Of a DNA stretch of 64,000 bases, positions 48,535 to 57,570 are shown one piece after another. The stretch is from Asticcacaulis excentricus CB 48 (GTDB lineage Bacteria > Pseudomonadota > Alphaproteobacteria > Caulobacterales > Caulobacteraceae): the NCBI RefSeq assembly GCF_000175215.2, contig NC_014816.1, positions 1,919,001 through 1,983,000 on the forward strand. The letters run 5' to 3'. Made by a program: the position numbers and the translations under genes. Numbering within the stretch: the first letter of the stretch is position 1; the number at the start of each line of letters is the position of its first letter. The notes under the pieces were generated by a model. That model did no database searches, had not been told where the DNA came from, and saw only the letters and a list, made by a program, of their open reading frames with translations.

Positions 48535-49923
48535 CTAAATCAGAAGGCTCTTGGCAATAAGGCCCGCCTTCGATCCGTTGGAGCCCTTTATCATAACAAT
48601 GTCGTTCGGACGCAAGGCTGTTTTCAGTGGTTCCAGCAGTTCCGCAGCCGTGGCCGCGTAGGCCCCGCGGAGCGCCTCAGGCAAGACGTCCCAGAGGGCA
48701 CGCATCAGGGGCCCGGCGACAAAGACTTGATCGACACCCGCCGCCGTCAGGGCCGGGGCAAGAGCCGCGTGACGTTTTAACTCATCGGGGCCCAGTTCCA
48801 GCATGTCGGTCATCACCGCGATACGCCGCCCGCCGGTCACCAACCGACGCGCGGCCAGGGCGTTAAGCGTCGCGACCATCGAGATCGGGTTGGCGTTATA
48901 GCTTTCGTCGATGAGCGTCACATGACCGCCCGCCACCGCGATCTGGTGCTCGGCCCCACGGCCATCCAGCGCCTCAAAGGCCGACAGGGCAGCGAGCGTC
49001 GTCGCCGTATCGACCTTCAGCGCCTCGCACATCAGCAGCACCGAGAGGGCGTTGAGCGCCTGATGCTTGCCCGTGTGGGCCAGCGTAAAGGCGATATCGC
49101 GCCCGTGCAGAGTGGCGCAGACCTGAGCGCGGCCATCGACCACCTCATGGCTGATAAGGCACGCATCTGCGCCCTCCGCCTCGCCAAAGCACTGCACTTT
49201 GGCGCCCATTTCGCTGGCCCGTTCGTTCAGTTCAGCAAACCAGTGGTTGTCCGCATTCAGAATCGCCAGCCCGCCGTATTTGAGGCCGTCGAAAATCTCG
49301 GCCTTGGCCTTCATCACCCCTTCTTCGCCATCGGGGAAGTTTTCGGTATGCACGGCACCCACTGTGGTGATGATCACTGCGTCGGGTTCGACCAGCTCGG
49401 ACAGGGGCGTGATCTCATTGGCATGGTTCATGCCAATTTCGAACACGGCGCGTTCGGTATCCGCCGGCATGCGCGCCAGGGTCAGCGGCACGCCGATGTG
49501 GTTATTGAAGCTTTTGACCGCGGAATGGGCGCGTCCGGCGCGGCTCAGCGCCGCCATTACCATCTGCGTCACCGAGGTCTTACCGACGCTTCCGGTCACA
49601 GCACCTCTCATGGCCGGAGCGCGGTCGCGGGCGTAGGCCCCAAGCTTCTCCAGCGCCTTAAGCACGTCCGGCACCATCAGACAGGGCCCGCCGTCGACTG
49701 GCTTGCGCGTGAGGGCGCACACCGCACCCTGCGCAAAGGCCTGCCCCACGAAGTCGTGCCCATCGCGCACGCCGGACAAGGCCAGAAAGATATCGCCCGG
49801 CTGCACCTGACGGCTGTCAAAGGTAATGCCGGTGGCGTGAAGAGCGCTGGCATCGCCGCTCAGACCCGCGAAGGTGCCGCCTGTGGCCTTGAGCAGTTCG
49901 GTTCCGGTCCAGAGAGGTGTCAT
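48535..49923 (-). CDS. murF: UDP-N-acetylmuramoyl-tripeptide--D-alanyl-D-alanine ligase MurF
   Basis: 462 residues. N-terminal FDSRQVQPGDIFLAL; the ATP loop reads TGSVGKTSVTQMV (Ser-Val instead of Asn-Gly, common in MurF); NADNHWF; LIDESYNANPISM; MTDMLELG; IMIKGSNGSK. It adds D-Ala-D-Ala to the UDP-MurNAc-tripeptide. A short G/C-rich repeat at 49927-49960 lies between it and murE. Confidence 0.97.
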   Translation of the reverse strand: MTPLWTGTELLKATGGTFAGLSGDASALHATGITFDSRQVQPGDIFLALSGVRDGHDFVGQAFAQGAVCALTRKPVDGGPCLMVPDVLKALEKLGAYARDRAPAMRGAVTGSVGKTSVTQMVMAALSRAGRAHSAVKSFNNHIGVPLTLARMPADTERAVFEIGMNHANEITPLSELVEPDAVIITTVGAVHTENFPDGEEGVMKAKAEIFDGLKYGGLAILNADNHWFAELNERASEMGAKVQCFGEAEGADACLISHEVVDGRAQVCATLHGRDIAFTLAHTGKHQALNALSVLLMCEALKVDTATTLAALSAFEALDGRGAEHQIAVAGGHVTLIDESYNANPISMVATLNALAARRLVTGGRRIAVMTDMLELGPDELKRHAALAPALTAAGVDQVFVAGPLMRALWDVLPEALRGAYAATAAELLEPLKTALRPNDIVMIKGSNGSKAGLIAKSLLI

Positions 49924-49926
49924 TTT

Positions 49927-49960
49927 TACTCCTCCCCCTCCCTTGAGGGAGAGGGGGTTT
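49927..49960. repeat. Short palindromic repeat (family A) between murE and murF
   Basis: CTCCTCCCCCTCCCTTGAGGGAGAGGGGG: CCCCCTCCCT and AGGGAGAGGGGG form a hairpin. It covers the whole gap and touches the murE stop codon. Confidence 0.6.
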
Positions 49961-51422
49961 ATGCGTTCAAGGCTTCGAGCACTACACCGGCGTCGTCGAA
50001 AGGCAAGACCTTTCCGGCAACGATTTGTCCCTGTTCGTGCCCCTTTCCTGCCACGACCAGCACATCGCCGGTTTTCAGGCTGGCCACGGCTTCGAAAATG
50101 GCCTGACGACGGTCCCCGATCTCAAGCACATTGGAGGACTGGGTTCCGGCCAGGCCAGCCATGATCTCGGCGCGGATGGACGCCGGTTCCTCGGAGCGCG
50201 GATTGTCGTCGGTGACGATGACGCGGTCGGCGAGACGCTCGGCAATCGCACCCATCTGGGGACGCTTGCCGCGATCGCGGTCTCCGCCGCAACCGAAGAC
50301 GCAGACCAGACGGCCCTGTGTATGCGGGCGCAGAGCCTTCAGCACCGTCTCCAAACCGTCCGGAGTATGGGCGTAATCGACATAGATTTCCGCGCCATTA
50401 CCGGTCGAACCGACACGCTCGAGGCGCCCGCGCGCCCCGGTCAGGTGCGTCAGGGCCTCCAGTACTGGCTCGGCCTTCTGACCAGCGGCAAGACACAGGC
50501 CAGCCGCCACTAGCGCGTTCGACGCCTGAAACAGGCCAGCCAGTTTCAGCTTAACCTCAAACTTGCGGCCCTGATGCTCAAGGTACAGGATCTGCCCGTC
50601 CACCGTCAGGTCACGGTGGGTCAATGTCAGGTGCTGCCCGCGCTCCCCTACACTGAGCAGTGAGGCTCCAGCAGTGATGGCCGAGGCGGCAAAGGCGTTA
50701 TAGGCGTCGGAATCAGCATTGAGTACCGCCACGCGGCCGCGCGGTAGAAGTTGCTCGAAAAGGCGCAGCTTGGCTGCGCGGTAGGCCTCCATCGTGGCGT
50801 GATAATCAAGATGGTCCTGTGTCAGGTTGGTGAAGCCAGCCGCCGTCAGGGTGACACCATCAAGGCGACGCTGATCAATGCCGTGCGAGGAAGCTTCAAG
50901 CGCCAGATGCGTGACGCCGTCGCGCGCCAGTGACGCCAGATGCTCAGCAATATCGGCGGCGTCCGGCGTGGTCAGGCCCGGTGGCGTGATGGCGTGCTCT
51001 GCCGCGCCGTTCTGGGTAACGATGCCCAGCGTCCCAACGCTGGCCGAATGGTAGCCCATATGGGCAAACATCTGTCGGCAAAAGGTGGCGACCGAGGTCT
51101 TGCCATTTGTGCCGGTGATGGCAACGCAAGTCTTCGGCTGTGCGCCGTAAAAGGCCTTGGCTGCCAGGGCATAGGCGCGGCGCACATCGTAGGTGGTTAG
51201 GATGTTGGATGCGGTCGCGAGCGTATCTTCGGGGGCCAGTACGGCCGCTGCGCCCTGCGACAGCGCCTGTGGGATAAACTCACGGCCGTCCCGCGCCGTC
51301 CCCGGCAGCGCACAGAACAACGTCCCCGGTCCGACCTTGCGGCTGTCGGCTGTCACGCCAGTCACGACCGGATCCACGTCCAGATCGCGCCTCAATATGT
51401 CCGACAGGCGAAGCCCGCTCAT
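49959..51422 (-). CDS. murE: UDP-N-acetylmuramoyl-L-alanyl-D-glutamate--2,6-diaminopimelate ligase MurE
   Basis: 487 residues. N-terminal VTADSRKVGPGTLFCAL; ATP loop TGTNGKTSVATFC; LTQDHLDYH; VDYAHTPDGLETVL; FGCGGDRDRGKRP; and DDNPRSEEP, the DNPR motif that selects meso-diaminopimelate, so the wall is of the meso-DAP type. The gene is 30 bp after ftsI in the dcw block. Confidence 0.98.
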   Translation of the reverse strand: MSGLRLSDILRRDLDVDPVVTGVTADSRKVGPGTLFCALPGTARDGREFIPQALSQGAAAVLAPEDTLATASNILTTYDVRRAYALAAKAFYGAQPKTCVAITGTNGKTSVATFCRQMFAHMGYHSASVGTLGIVTQNGAAEHAITPPGLTTPDAADIAEHLASLARDGVTHLALEASSHGIDQRRLDGVTLTAAGFTNLTQDHLDYHATMEAYRAAKLRLFEQLLPRGRVAVLNADSDAYNAFAASAITAGASLLSVGERGQHLTLTHRDLTVDGQILYLEHQGRKFEVKLKLAGLFQASNALVAAGLCLAAGQKAEPVLEALTHLTGARGRLERVGSTGNGAEIYVDYAHTPDGLETVLKALRPHTQGRLVCVFGCGGDRDRGKRPQMGAIAERLADRVIVTDDNPRSEEPASIRAEIMAGLAGTQSSNVLEIGDRRQAIFEAVASLKTGDVLVVAGKGHEQGQIVAGKVLPFDDAGVVLEALNA

Positions 51423-51452
51423 GGTTCAGTTCCCTTGTTCATACGCTTACTT

Positions 51453-53252
51453 TTAATGTCCTGCCGCCGCCGGGGCGGCCGCTTCCGTCACTGACGCTCC
51501 GCCCGTCTGTTCTTCCGTCATCACCTGCGCCTTAACCCACTCCGAGTCGGCGAACTTGTCATCCTTGCGCGTCACATTCAGGAAGGGCGCGATGCGGTCG
51601 ATAACGCGACCGGCCACCGGCGCGGCCACCCAGCCGCCAGTGCGCAGACCGAACGTATCCTTGTTGCCCGTCGGCTCATCGACCATAATCATGACCATGT
51701 AGCGGTCATCCTCGACATTACCGTCGGTGGGGAAGACGGCGACGAAGGACGACAACAGCTTGGTGCGGTCATAGCGTCCACCAATGACCTTTTCTGCTGA
51801 GCCGGTTTTGCCGCCGACGCGCAGGCCCGGCACGTTAGCCTTTCCCCCCGTGCCTTTAAGGACGTTGACGCGCATCAGGTCCAGCATCTGACGCGAGGTA
51901 TTGGCCGAAAAGACGCGCTCGCCTTTCAGGGGCTGTGACGGATCGTATTTGCGCAGCGTCAGAGGCCGCAGATAGCCGCCATTCATGGTCGCCGCGGCGG
52001 CCTGAGCATAGGACAGTGGCGAAATCGACATTCCGTGCCCGAAGGAGGACGAGGCCAGCGAATCCTTCGACCACTTTTTGGGCAGCAGCGGCGACGCCGT
52101 TTCAGCCAGCTCGATATCGGCGGCGCGAAACAGGCCAAGCGCGTTATAGAATTTGGTCATAGTGTCGATGCCGACGCTTTCGGCCATCAGGGTGGTGCCG
52201 ATGTTCGACGAGACAAGGAAGACGTCTTCCAGCGTCATAATGCGGTTTTCGGCGTGGTAGTCGGAAATCTTGCGCTTGCCCAGCTGATAGGGGGTACGCG
52301 CGTCATAGGTTGTGTTGAGCGAGGCCGTCCCCGATTCCAGTCCGATGGCCACCGACAGCACCTTGAACACCGAGCCCACCTCGAACACTGAATTGGTGAC
52401 GCGGTTCAGCTTATTGTTGTCCGGAAAACGGCCGGCCTGATTGGGGTCGAATTCCGGCCAGCTCGACATGGCGATGACCTCCCCCGTACGTACATTGGTA
52501 ACCAGGCCGATGGCCCCCTTGGCGCTTTGGGCGATAGCTACATTTCGCACCTCGTTTTCCAGCGCCCCCTGCACCCTCAGGTCCATAGCCAGCGGGAAAG
52601 GCGTGTTGGAACGGGCGATCTGATCCTGAAAGGCGCGTTCAGCCCCGGCGAGACCTTTACCGGCCTTTTCCGTCATGCCGATGTAGAATGCCCCGGCCGT
52701 GCCGAGGGGATAGCCGCGCAGGCGCCGCGGTTCAAACCCCACACCGGGAAGGCCATAGCTGAGGATGCGCGCCTTGTCCGCTGCGCTCAGCCATGGCATG
52801 ACCATCAGACGCTTGTCCCCCGACAGGGCCGAATCAAGCTGATCACGCGGCACATCTGGCAGAAGCTGGATCAGGGCGCGCTTCACCAGCGGGCGGTCAG
52901 CCGCCATGACGTCGGCCGGATCGAGGAACAGGTCGTAGTTGAAGACATCGGTGGCCAGCAGCGCGCCATTGCGGTCAACAATGTCAGCGCGCGCATCGGC
53001 GGGCAGGCTGTAGTCCACGCCGTCATGGCCACCCGACAGGGCCGCCTTTACCGCAAACCCCGACAGCACCAAATAAATGACGCCCATCGCCACCAGAATG
53101 AAGAAGATACGCATGCGCGCACTGGCCAGCCGGTCCGAGGCGACCGCATTGGCGCGTTCAAACGCGTGCTCGACTTTCCACATTCTGTCGGCCACCCACT
53201 GAAAGCCGGAGGCGGTCGAGTCAATAAACGATAGGCGGTGTCCGTATCTCAT
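51453..53252 (-). CDS. ftsI: Septal peptidoglycan D,D-transpeptidase FtsI (PBP3)
   Basis: 599 residues. One N-terminal membrane anchor (IFFILVAMGVIYLVLSGFAV) precedes the pedestal domain (DIVDRNGALLATD) and the transpeptidase with SVFK (catalytic Ser in EVGSVFK), SSN (LVSSNIG) and KTG (GGKTGSAEK). It crosslinks septal peptidoglycan and works with FtsW. The long cytoplasmic N-terminus of about 45 residues is typical of Caulobacter-like FtsI. Its ATG overlaps the ftsL stop by 4 bp. Confidence 0.97.
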   Translation of the reverse strand: MRYGHRLSFIDSTASGFQWVADRMWKVEHAFERANAVASDRLASARMRIFFILVAMGVIYLVLSGFAVKAALSGGHDGVDYSLPADARADIVDRNGALLATDVFNYDLFLDPADVMAADRPLVKRALIQLLPDVPRDQLDSALSGDKRLMVMPWLSAADKARILSYGLPGVGFEPRRLRGYPLGTAGAFYIGMTEKAGKGLAGAERAFQDQIARSNTPFPLAMDLRVQGALENEVRNVAIAQSAKGAIGLVTNVRTGEVIAMSSWPEFDPNQAGRFPDNNKLNRVTNSVFEVGSVFKVLSVAIGLESGTASLNTTYDARTPYQLGKRKISDYHAENRIMTLEDVFLVSSNIGTTLMAESVGIDTMTKFYNALGLFRAADIELAETASPLLPKKWSKDSLASSSFGHGMSISPLSYAQAAAATMNGGYLRPLTLRKYDPSQPLKGERVFSANTSRQMLDLMRVNVLKGTGGKANVPGLRVGGKTGSAEKVIGGRYDRTKLLSSFVAVFPTDGNVEDDRYMVMIMVDEPTGNKDTFGLRTGGWVAAPVAGRVIDRIAPFLNVTRKDDKFADSEWVKAQVMTEEQTGGASVTEAAAPAAAGH

Positions 53253-53707
53253 CGCGTCGCCTCCCCGATCACGGGCGTGGCCGGCACCGGTGCAGCGATG
53301 GGCGCGCTTTCCTCTTCGGTCATGGCCGGGGGCTTGGCGGTGACGGCGGTCACCGGCGGGGCCGCATGGATTTCCGGACGCGCGACCGAGCGCGAGATTT
53401 CCACCAGATTGTCGAGACCCGCCTCACGCTTGGGCGACAAAGGCTCCATCCCCAAATACTGCCGCGCCAGCGCCTCAATACGAGCCGGCTGCTCCAGATT
53501 GGCCACCTTGACCTTAAGCGCCTTGATCGCCGCCTGTTCCTCAGCAATTTGGGCGTTGAGTGCGTTGAGGCGGGCCACCTCCTGCCCTTCCTTGACCTTG
53601 GACAGACAGACCCAAAAGATCATGATCAGGGCCAGCAGAAGCCCTATGGCTTCAATCAGGCGGACACCACGGATACGACGGTCGAACAGACTCATCAGGG
53701 CTTTCAT
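53249..53707 (-). CDS. ftsL: Cell division protein FtsL
   Basis: 152 residues. One membrane helix (LIEAIGLLLALIMIFWVCLSKV) is followed by a coiled coil (EVARLNALNAQIAEEQAAIKALKVKVANLE) and LARQYLGMEPLSPKRE, then a Pro/Ala-rich tail. This matches alphaproteobacterial FtsL topology. The sequence is poorly conserved in general; identification rests on topology and position between rsmH and ftsI, with 4-bp overlaps on both sides. Confidence 0.9.
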   Translation of the reverse strand: MKALMSLFDRRIRGVRLIEAIGLLLALIMIFWVCLSKVKEGQEVARLNALNAQIAEEQAAIKALKVKVANLEQPARIEALARQYLGMEPLSPKREAGLDNLVEISRSVARPEIHAAPPVTAVTAKPPAMTEEESAPIAAPVPATPVIGEATR

Positions 53708-54687
53708 CTGACGGCTCTCCGGGAGGGGGACGCGCTAGGGGCGACATCAAAAGGCGGGTGACCAGTACGGCGGGCGGCGCGCAGCTTGGCCGAACGGGCG
53801 CGCGGATTGCCGCTTAACTCGGCCTCGGACGGAGCAATTGCTCTGGTCGAATCGAGGCGATAGGTCGGCGCGGGCCCGGTCTGGATTTGCGGTGCGTGGC
53901 GCGAGCCCGACGGCGTGCGTCCGGCGCGCTCGGCCAGGAACGACTTGACCATGCGGTCTTCGAGCGAGTGGAAGGTGACGACGGCCAGCACACCTTCGGG
54001 CTTCAAAAGGCGCTCAGACGCCTCGAGTGCGCTTTCGAGCTCACCCAGCTCGTCATTGACGGCAATGCGTAGCGCCTGAAACGTTTTGGTTGCCGGATGC
54101 ACCTTGTCGCCGCGACGCCCACCGACGGCCTTTTCGACCACAGCGGCCAGATCGAGGGTGCGCTCAAACGGGGCCTCCTTGCGCCGCTTGACGATGGCGG
54201 CAGCAATAGCACGCGATCTGTGCTCCTCACCATAAAGCCAGATAATATGGGCAATGTCGGCTTCCGCCCATTCATTGACGATATCCGCCGCGCTCAGGCC
54301 ATCAACGGCCATACGCATATCAAGCGGCCCGTCGCGCATGAAGGAGAAACCGCGATCGGCCTCATCGAGTTGCATTGAGGAGACACCGATATCGAGCACA
54401 ATGGCATCGACCCGATCAACGCCCAGCTCCGCCAGCCCTGCGGCCATTTCCGAAAAGGGACGATTGACGAAGCGGAAGCGGTCACCAAAATCGCCACGCA
54501 CCGCCTCAACAAATGGCTGAACGCGCGCGTCACGGTCAAAGGCGATGACTTCCGCCCCACGCGACAGGAAGGCACGCGTGTAGCCGCCAGCCCCAAAGGT
54601 ACCATCGACCACCAAGCGGCCCGACTCAGGTGCGACGGCGGCGATCACCTCATTCAGCAGGACGGAGATGTGCGGCGCCTCGCTCAT
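53704..54687 (-). CDS. rsmH: 16S rRNA (cytosine1402-N4)-methyltransferase RsmH
   Basis: 327 residues. The SAM-binding loop VDGTFGAGGYTRAFL, DAIVLDIGVSSMQLDEADRGFSF, NDELGELE and VVTFHSLEDRMVKSFL are hallmarks of RsmH (MraW). It methylates C1402 in the ribosomal P site. Second gene of the dcw cluster, overlapping mraZ and ftsL by 4 bp each. Confidence 0.98.
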   Translation of the reverse strand: MSEAPHISVLLNEVIAAVAPESGRLVVDGTFGAGGYTRAFLSRGAEVIAFDRDARVQPFVEAVRGDFGDRFRFVNRPFSEMAAGLAELGVDRVDAIVLDIGVSSMQLDEADRGFSFMRDGPLDMRMAVDGLSAADIVNEWAEADIAHIIWLYGEEHRSRAIAAAIVKRRKEAPFERTLDLAAVVEKAVGGRRGDKVHPATKTFQALRIAVNDELGELESALEASERLLKPEGVLAVVTFHSLEDRMVKSFLAERAGRTPSGSRHAPQIQTGPAPTYRLDSTRAIAPSEAELSGNPRARSAKLRAARRTGHPPFDVAPSASPSRRAVR

Positions 54688-55136
54688 AAGCCCAACTCCG
54701 TCAACACGCCAGATAGCTCGGCCTCCTGCGTCGCCAGATGCGCGGCGTAGGCCTCGGGGCTCCAGATCTGAAAACGGTCATAAAGGCCGACCAGCAGCAC
54801 AGCGTCTTTCAGCCCGAACTGCTCGCACAGAGCATCCGGCAGGGTCATGCGTCCAGCCGAGTCGAAATTGAGCTTCGCCATATCACCGAAGATGCGCGCC
54901 TCAAGAATGCGGCGCGGCGCTGAACCGAAGGGCTGCGCATCTACAATCTTCTTGTAATGGCTGAAAAATTGCGGCCCCCCGCATTCGACACAGCCGAGCG
55001 ATCTCAGGGCAAACGCGTAGAGGCCATCAAAGCCATCCATACCGTCAAAGGGCACCATCGCAGCCGCACGGAAGTCCTGCGGGACCAGCAGCCTCCGCTT
55101 CGCATCCAGTTGCTTCTCGTGCGTGGAGAGAAACAC
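54684..55136 (-). CDS. mraZ: Transcriptional regulator MraZ
   Basis: 150 residues with two AbrB/SpoVT-like halves: LDAKRRLLVPQDFR near the start and FDSAGRMTLPDALCEQFGL in the second half. MraZ forms rings, binds TGGGN direct repeats near its promoter and represses the dcw operon. It opens the minus-strand cluster here. A TGGGA-TGAAG-TGGGA sequence lies about 100 bp upstream, on the opposite strand. Confidence 0.96.
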   Translation of the reverse strand: MFLSTHEKQLDAKRRLLVPQDFRAAAMVPFDGMDGFDGLYAFALRSLGCVECGGPQFFSHYKKIVDAQPFGSAPRRILEARIFGDMAKLNFDSAGRMTLPDALCEQFGLKDAVLLVGLYDRFQIWSPEAYAAHLATQEAELSGVLTELGL

Positions 55137-55226
55137 CCCTGCGCGTCCGGGCCAGTGCCCGCTCCCTCATTCCGAATAATTAATGCCCACAGCCCAACGA
55201 AAAGCCCTGCTTCGCCGACCCGAATT

Positions 55227-55251
55227 AGGGTTAACATGGGATGAAGTGGGA
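55227..55251 (+). promoter_or_regulatory. Candidate MraZ box upstream of mraZ
   Basis: AGGGT-TAACA-TGGGA-TGAAG-TGGGA: GGG triplets at 10-bp steps, the last two fitting TGGGN-N5-TGGGN, the MraZ target pattern. They read on the plus strand, opposite to mraZ, and begin about 90 bp before its start. A GACTC (GANTC) site lies at 55258-55262. Confidence 0.45.
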
Positions 55252-55424
55252 CGCAATGACTCTGACTGACACTTTATGCCTTTCGACACAGAATTTATCG
55301 AACGGGGACAAGGGGATAGAACAGAAGGGGAACCTGTTAACACTTCTGCAAACAAGCTGAATAAAGCCTTGCCAAAGCCTTTACAAATCCTGAACTCAAG
55401 CGATGCACAAAGATTAACAGCCCC

Positions 55425-55460
55425 TGTGCATAACCCTGTGTGCAGCGACGCTTATCCACA
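55425..55460. promoter_or_regulatory. Pair of DnaA-box matches in the mraZ upstream region
   Basis: TGTGCATAA (55425-55433, reverse complement TTATGCACA) and TTATCCACA (55452-55460) both fit the strict TTATNCACA consensus, in opposite orientations within 36 bp. Weaker matches lie nearby (GATGCACA near 55402, TTATTCA on the minus strand near 55360). The 398-bp gap 55137-55534 has lower GC than its surroundings and holds no gene. Confidence 0.5.
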
Positions 55461-55534
55461 AGGGACGCCTCCACCGCCTGCTGACAGGTTTTGTCACCCT
55501 AAAACGACAGAATGCGACGCTTAAGGAGATACAC

Positions 55535-55825
55535 ATGCACGGATTGATCGGCAGCTTTTCAGCCCACCCCGGCAAGCGCGACGAACTGATCGCGTTGATG
55601 ACCGCTAGCCTCAGCGACATGCCCGGCTGCCTAAGCTATGTGGTGGCCAAGGACCCGCAAGACGCCGACAAACTGTGGATCACCGAGGTCTGGGACTGCG
55701 CCGACAGCCACAAGGCCTCCGTGCACATCCCGGCCGTGGCCGAAACAATCCGACAAGCCATGCCCCTGATCGCGGCTTTTGGTGAGCATATCGTAACGCA
55801 ACCTGTGGGTGGGTGCGGGATTTAG
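55535..55825 (+). CDS. Antibiotic biosynthesis monooxygenase (ABM/YgiN-like) family protein
   Basis: 96 residues, strong TAAGGAGAT ribosome-binding site. The ABM ferredoxin-like dimer fold is suggested by GSFSAHPGKRDELIALMTASLSDMPGCLSYVV, KLWITEVWDCADSHKASVHIPAV. Members include quinol monooxygenases and heme-degrading enzymes; this one lacks clear heme ligands, so a quinol oxidase or unknown role is more likely. It is followed directly by the 3' end of rnpB on the other strand. Confidence 0.85.
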   Translation: MHGLIGSFSAHPGKRDELIALMTASLSDMPGCLSYVVAKDPQDADKLWITEVWDCADSHKASVHIPAVAETIRQAMPLIAAFGEHIVTQPVGGCGI

Positions 55826-55841
55826 AGGCGTCGGAGAGTAA

Positions 55842-56220
<379 letters not shown>

Positions 56221-56251
56221 ACGCGCCTTGTGCGGGAAAGTGAGGCTCAAA

Positions 56252-56623
56252 TCAAGCTTTCTTCGCGGTGAGCTTCAAGGCCGAAGCCATAGCCACGCCG
56301 GCCCAGCCCAGCATGACCAGCACGCCGCCGGTGGGGGCCAGATTAGGAAGGAGCCCTTCCCCCCGCAAGACGCGTGAGCAGATGTCGGCGGCAAAGACCC
56401 CGCTGCCGACCATAAGCAGCAGCAGGACGTTCAGGCGCATACGCGGCCCCATAAAGCCCGAATGGACCAGACCGATGGTCGCCGCCGCATGGAACAGCAG
56501 GAACATGCCGGCCGAGGTCAGGCGAGGATCGGCATGGCTGCCCGCCGCCAAAAGCATGACGCCGATCAGGCCCCAAAGGCCCGACATCAGCAAAAAAACG
56601 TAGTCCCAGCGTTGGTAGGTCAT
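56252..56623 (-). CDS. DUF423 membrane protein
   Basis: 123 residues with four membrane segments: YVFLLMSGLWGLIGVMLLAAGSH, MFLLFHAAATIGLVHSG, LNVLLLLMVGSGVFAADI and GGVLVMLGWAGVAMASAL. The H-A-x-A-x-I-G-L pattern and layout match DUF423 (YgdD/YwdK), of unknown function. Its ATG overlaps the stop of a 42-residue upstream gene (ATGA). Confidence 0.87.
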   Translation of the reverse strand: MTYQRWDYVFLLMSGLWGLIGVMLLAAGSHADPRLTSAGMFLLFHAAATIGLVHSGFMGPRMRLNVLLLLMVGSGVFAADICSRVLRGEGLLPNLAPTGGVLVMLGWAGVAMASALKLTAKKA

Positions 56624-56748
56624 GCCTGATCCCCGTCCTTATGTTTGTGGGTGTTTTTGCCTTTTTTCTTCGCTGCATAAACAGAGAGGAAGATGGTGAA
56701 CACCCCGCAAAACACGGAAAACAGAGCTATAAAGACGGCGTTATTCAT
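56620..56748 (-). CDS. 42-residue single-pass membrane peptide
   Basis: ATG 56748 to TGA 56620, with GGAGG at a suitable distance inside the end of the amidase gene. It has one membrane helix (VFIALFSVFCGVFTIFLSVYA) and a very basic, Lys/His-rich tail (KKKGKNTHKHKDGD). The stop overlaps the start of the DUF423 gene by ATGA. Tight coupling on both sides argues that it is a real gene. Function unknown. Confidence 0.75.
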   Translation of the reverse strand: MNNAVFIALFSVFCGVFTIFLSVYAAKKKGKNTHKHKDGDQA

Positions 56749-56750
56749 TC

Positions 56751-57488
56751 TCAGGCCTCCAGAAGGGTGATGTGCCGCAAAAGCGCCATCAGGCGCACCC
56801 GTGTCAGGGCATCAGCCTTACCATCGATACGCGTCTGCACCCAGTGGCGCTGAAAAGCGGTGATGATAGCTTGCGTTTCCGCGTCATAGGGCCCACCCGG
56901 CAAAATGTCATATCCCAACTTGCCAAGCGCCCCCTGAAGCGCAAACACGCCAGGCCCCGTGTCACCGATATCGAGCGGTGGTCCCATAACACCCTCCGGC
57001 GGCACTGGCGGATCGACCCACAGCCCGTGCCCCGCCTCGGCCAGAGCCTGCCAAGGAAAGCGCTCACCGGGGTCTTCCTTGCGCGCCGGGGCGACATCTG
57101 AGTGACCCAGAATGCGATGGTCCGGAATATCCCAGCGCCCACGAATGCCATCCAACAGCCCAATAGCGGCGTCGATCTGAGATTGTGGAAAGTCGCGATA
57201 GCCGAACTCATGGCCGGGATTGACCAGCTCAATGCCAATCGATACGCCGTTGATGTCGCGCGCGCCCTTCCATACCGAGACCCCGGCATGCCAGGCGCGG
57301 CGCTCCTCATCGACGAGGTGATAGACCGTGCCCTCTTCATCGACGACGTAATGAGCCGAAACCTGTGCCGCCGGATCGCACAGCCGGTCCAGCGCCGCCT
57401 TGGCTGTCTGCATACCTGTATAGTGCAGGACCACCATGTCGGGCACGGACGAGCGCGCATTGAAATTGGGCGACATCAGAGAGATCAT
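56751..57488 (-). CDS. N-acetylmuramoyl-L-alanine amidase (AmiD/AmpD-like) with peptidoglycan-binding domain
   Basis: About 245 residues. The Amidase_2 zinc domain holds MVVLHYTGM (first His), RRAWHAGVSVW and ILGHSDVAPARKEDPG (last His, Asp/Lys). A C-terminal peptidoglycan-binding domain (GDTGPGVFALQGALGKLGY...TQAIITAFQRHW) follows. I start at ATG 57488: a longer frame reaches 57545, but the rho-independent terminator at 57504-57530 lies within it. No signal peptide, so the enzyme is probably a cytoplasmic anhydro-muropeptide amidase or uses another export path. Confidence 0.9.
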   Translation of the reverse strand: MISLMSPNFNARSSVPDMVVLHYTGMQTAKAALDRLCDPAAQVSAHYVVDEEGTVYHLVDEERRAWHAGVSVWKGARDINGVSIGIELVNPGHEFGYRDFPQSQIDAAIGLLDGIRGRWDIPDHRILGHSDVAPARKEDPGERFPWQALAEAGHGLWVDPPVPPEGVMGPPLDIGDTGPGVFALQGALGKLGYDILPGGPYDAETQAIITAFQRHWVQTRIDGKADALTRVRLMALLRHITLLEA

Positions 57489-57503
57489 CGGCAAATCCGC
57501 AAC

Positions 57504-57530
57504 AAAAAACCCCGGCTTGATAGGCCGGGG
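57504..57530 (-). terminator. Rho-independent terminator upstream of the amidase gene
   Basis: Read on the minus strand: CCCCGGC-CTATCAA-GCCGGGG followed by TTTTTTG. It ends the transcript of the small membrane protein at 57571-57816 and helps set the amidase start downstream. Confidence 0.9.
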
Positions 57531-57570
57531 TCGCAAAACCTTCAAGATTTAAAAGCGCAATAGACTTCCC

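Noticed and set aside
55276..55524. 82-codon plus-strand frame upstream of the ABM gene
   Set aside because: Pro/Thr-rich with no family resemblance, and it overlaps the likely mraZ control region; probably non-coding.
55137..55534. Replication origin upstream of mraZ
   Set aside because: Two DnaA boxes and lower GC are suggestive, but no clear DUE, no cluster of boxes and no origin-linked genes (dnaA, hemE, parAB) are present. A regulatory role is more modest and more likely.
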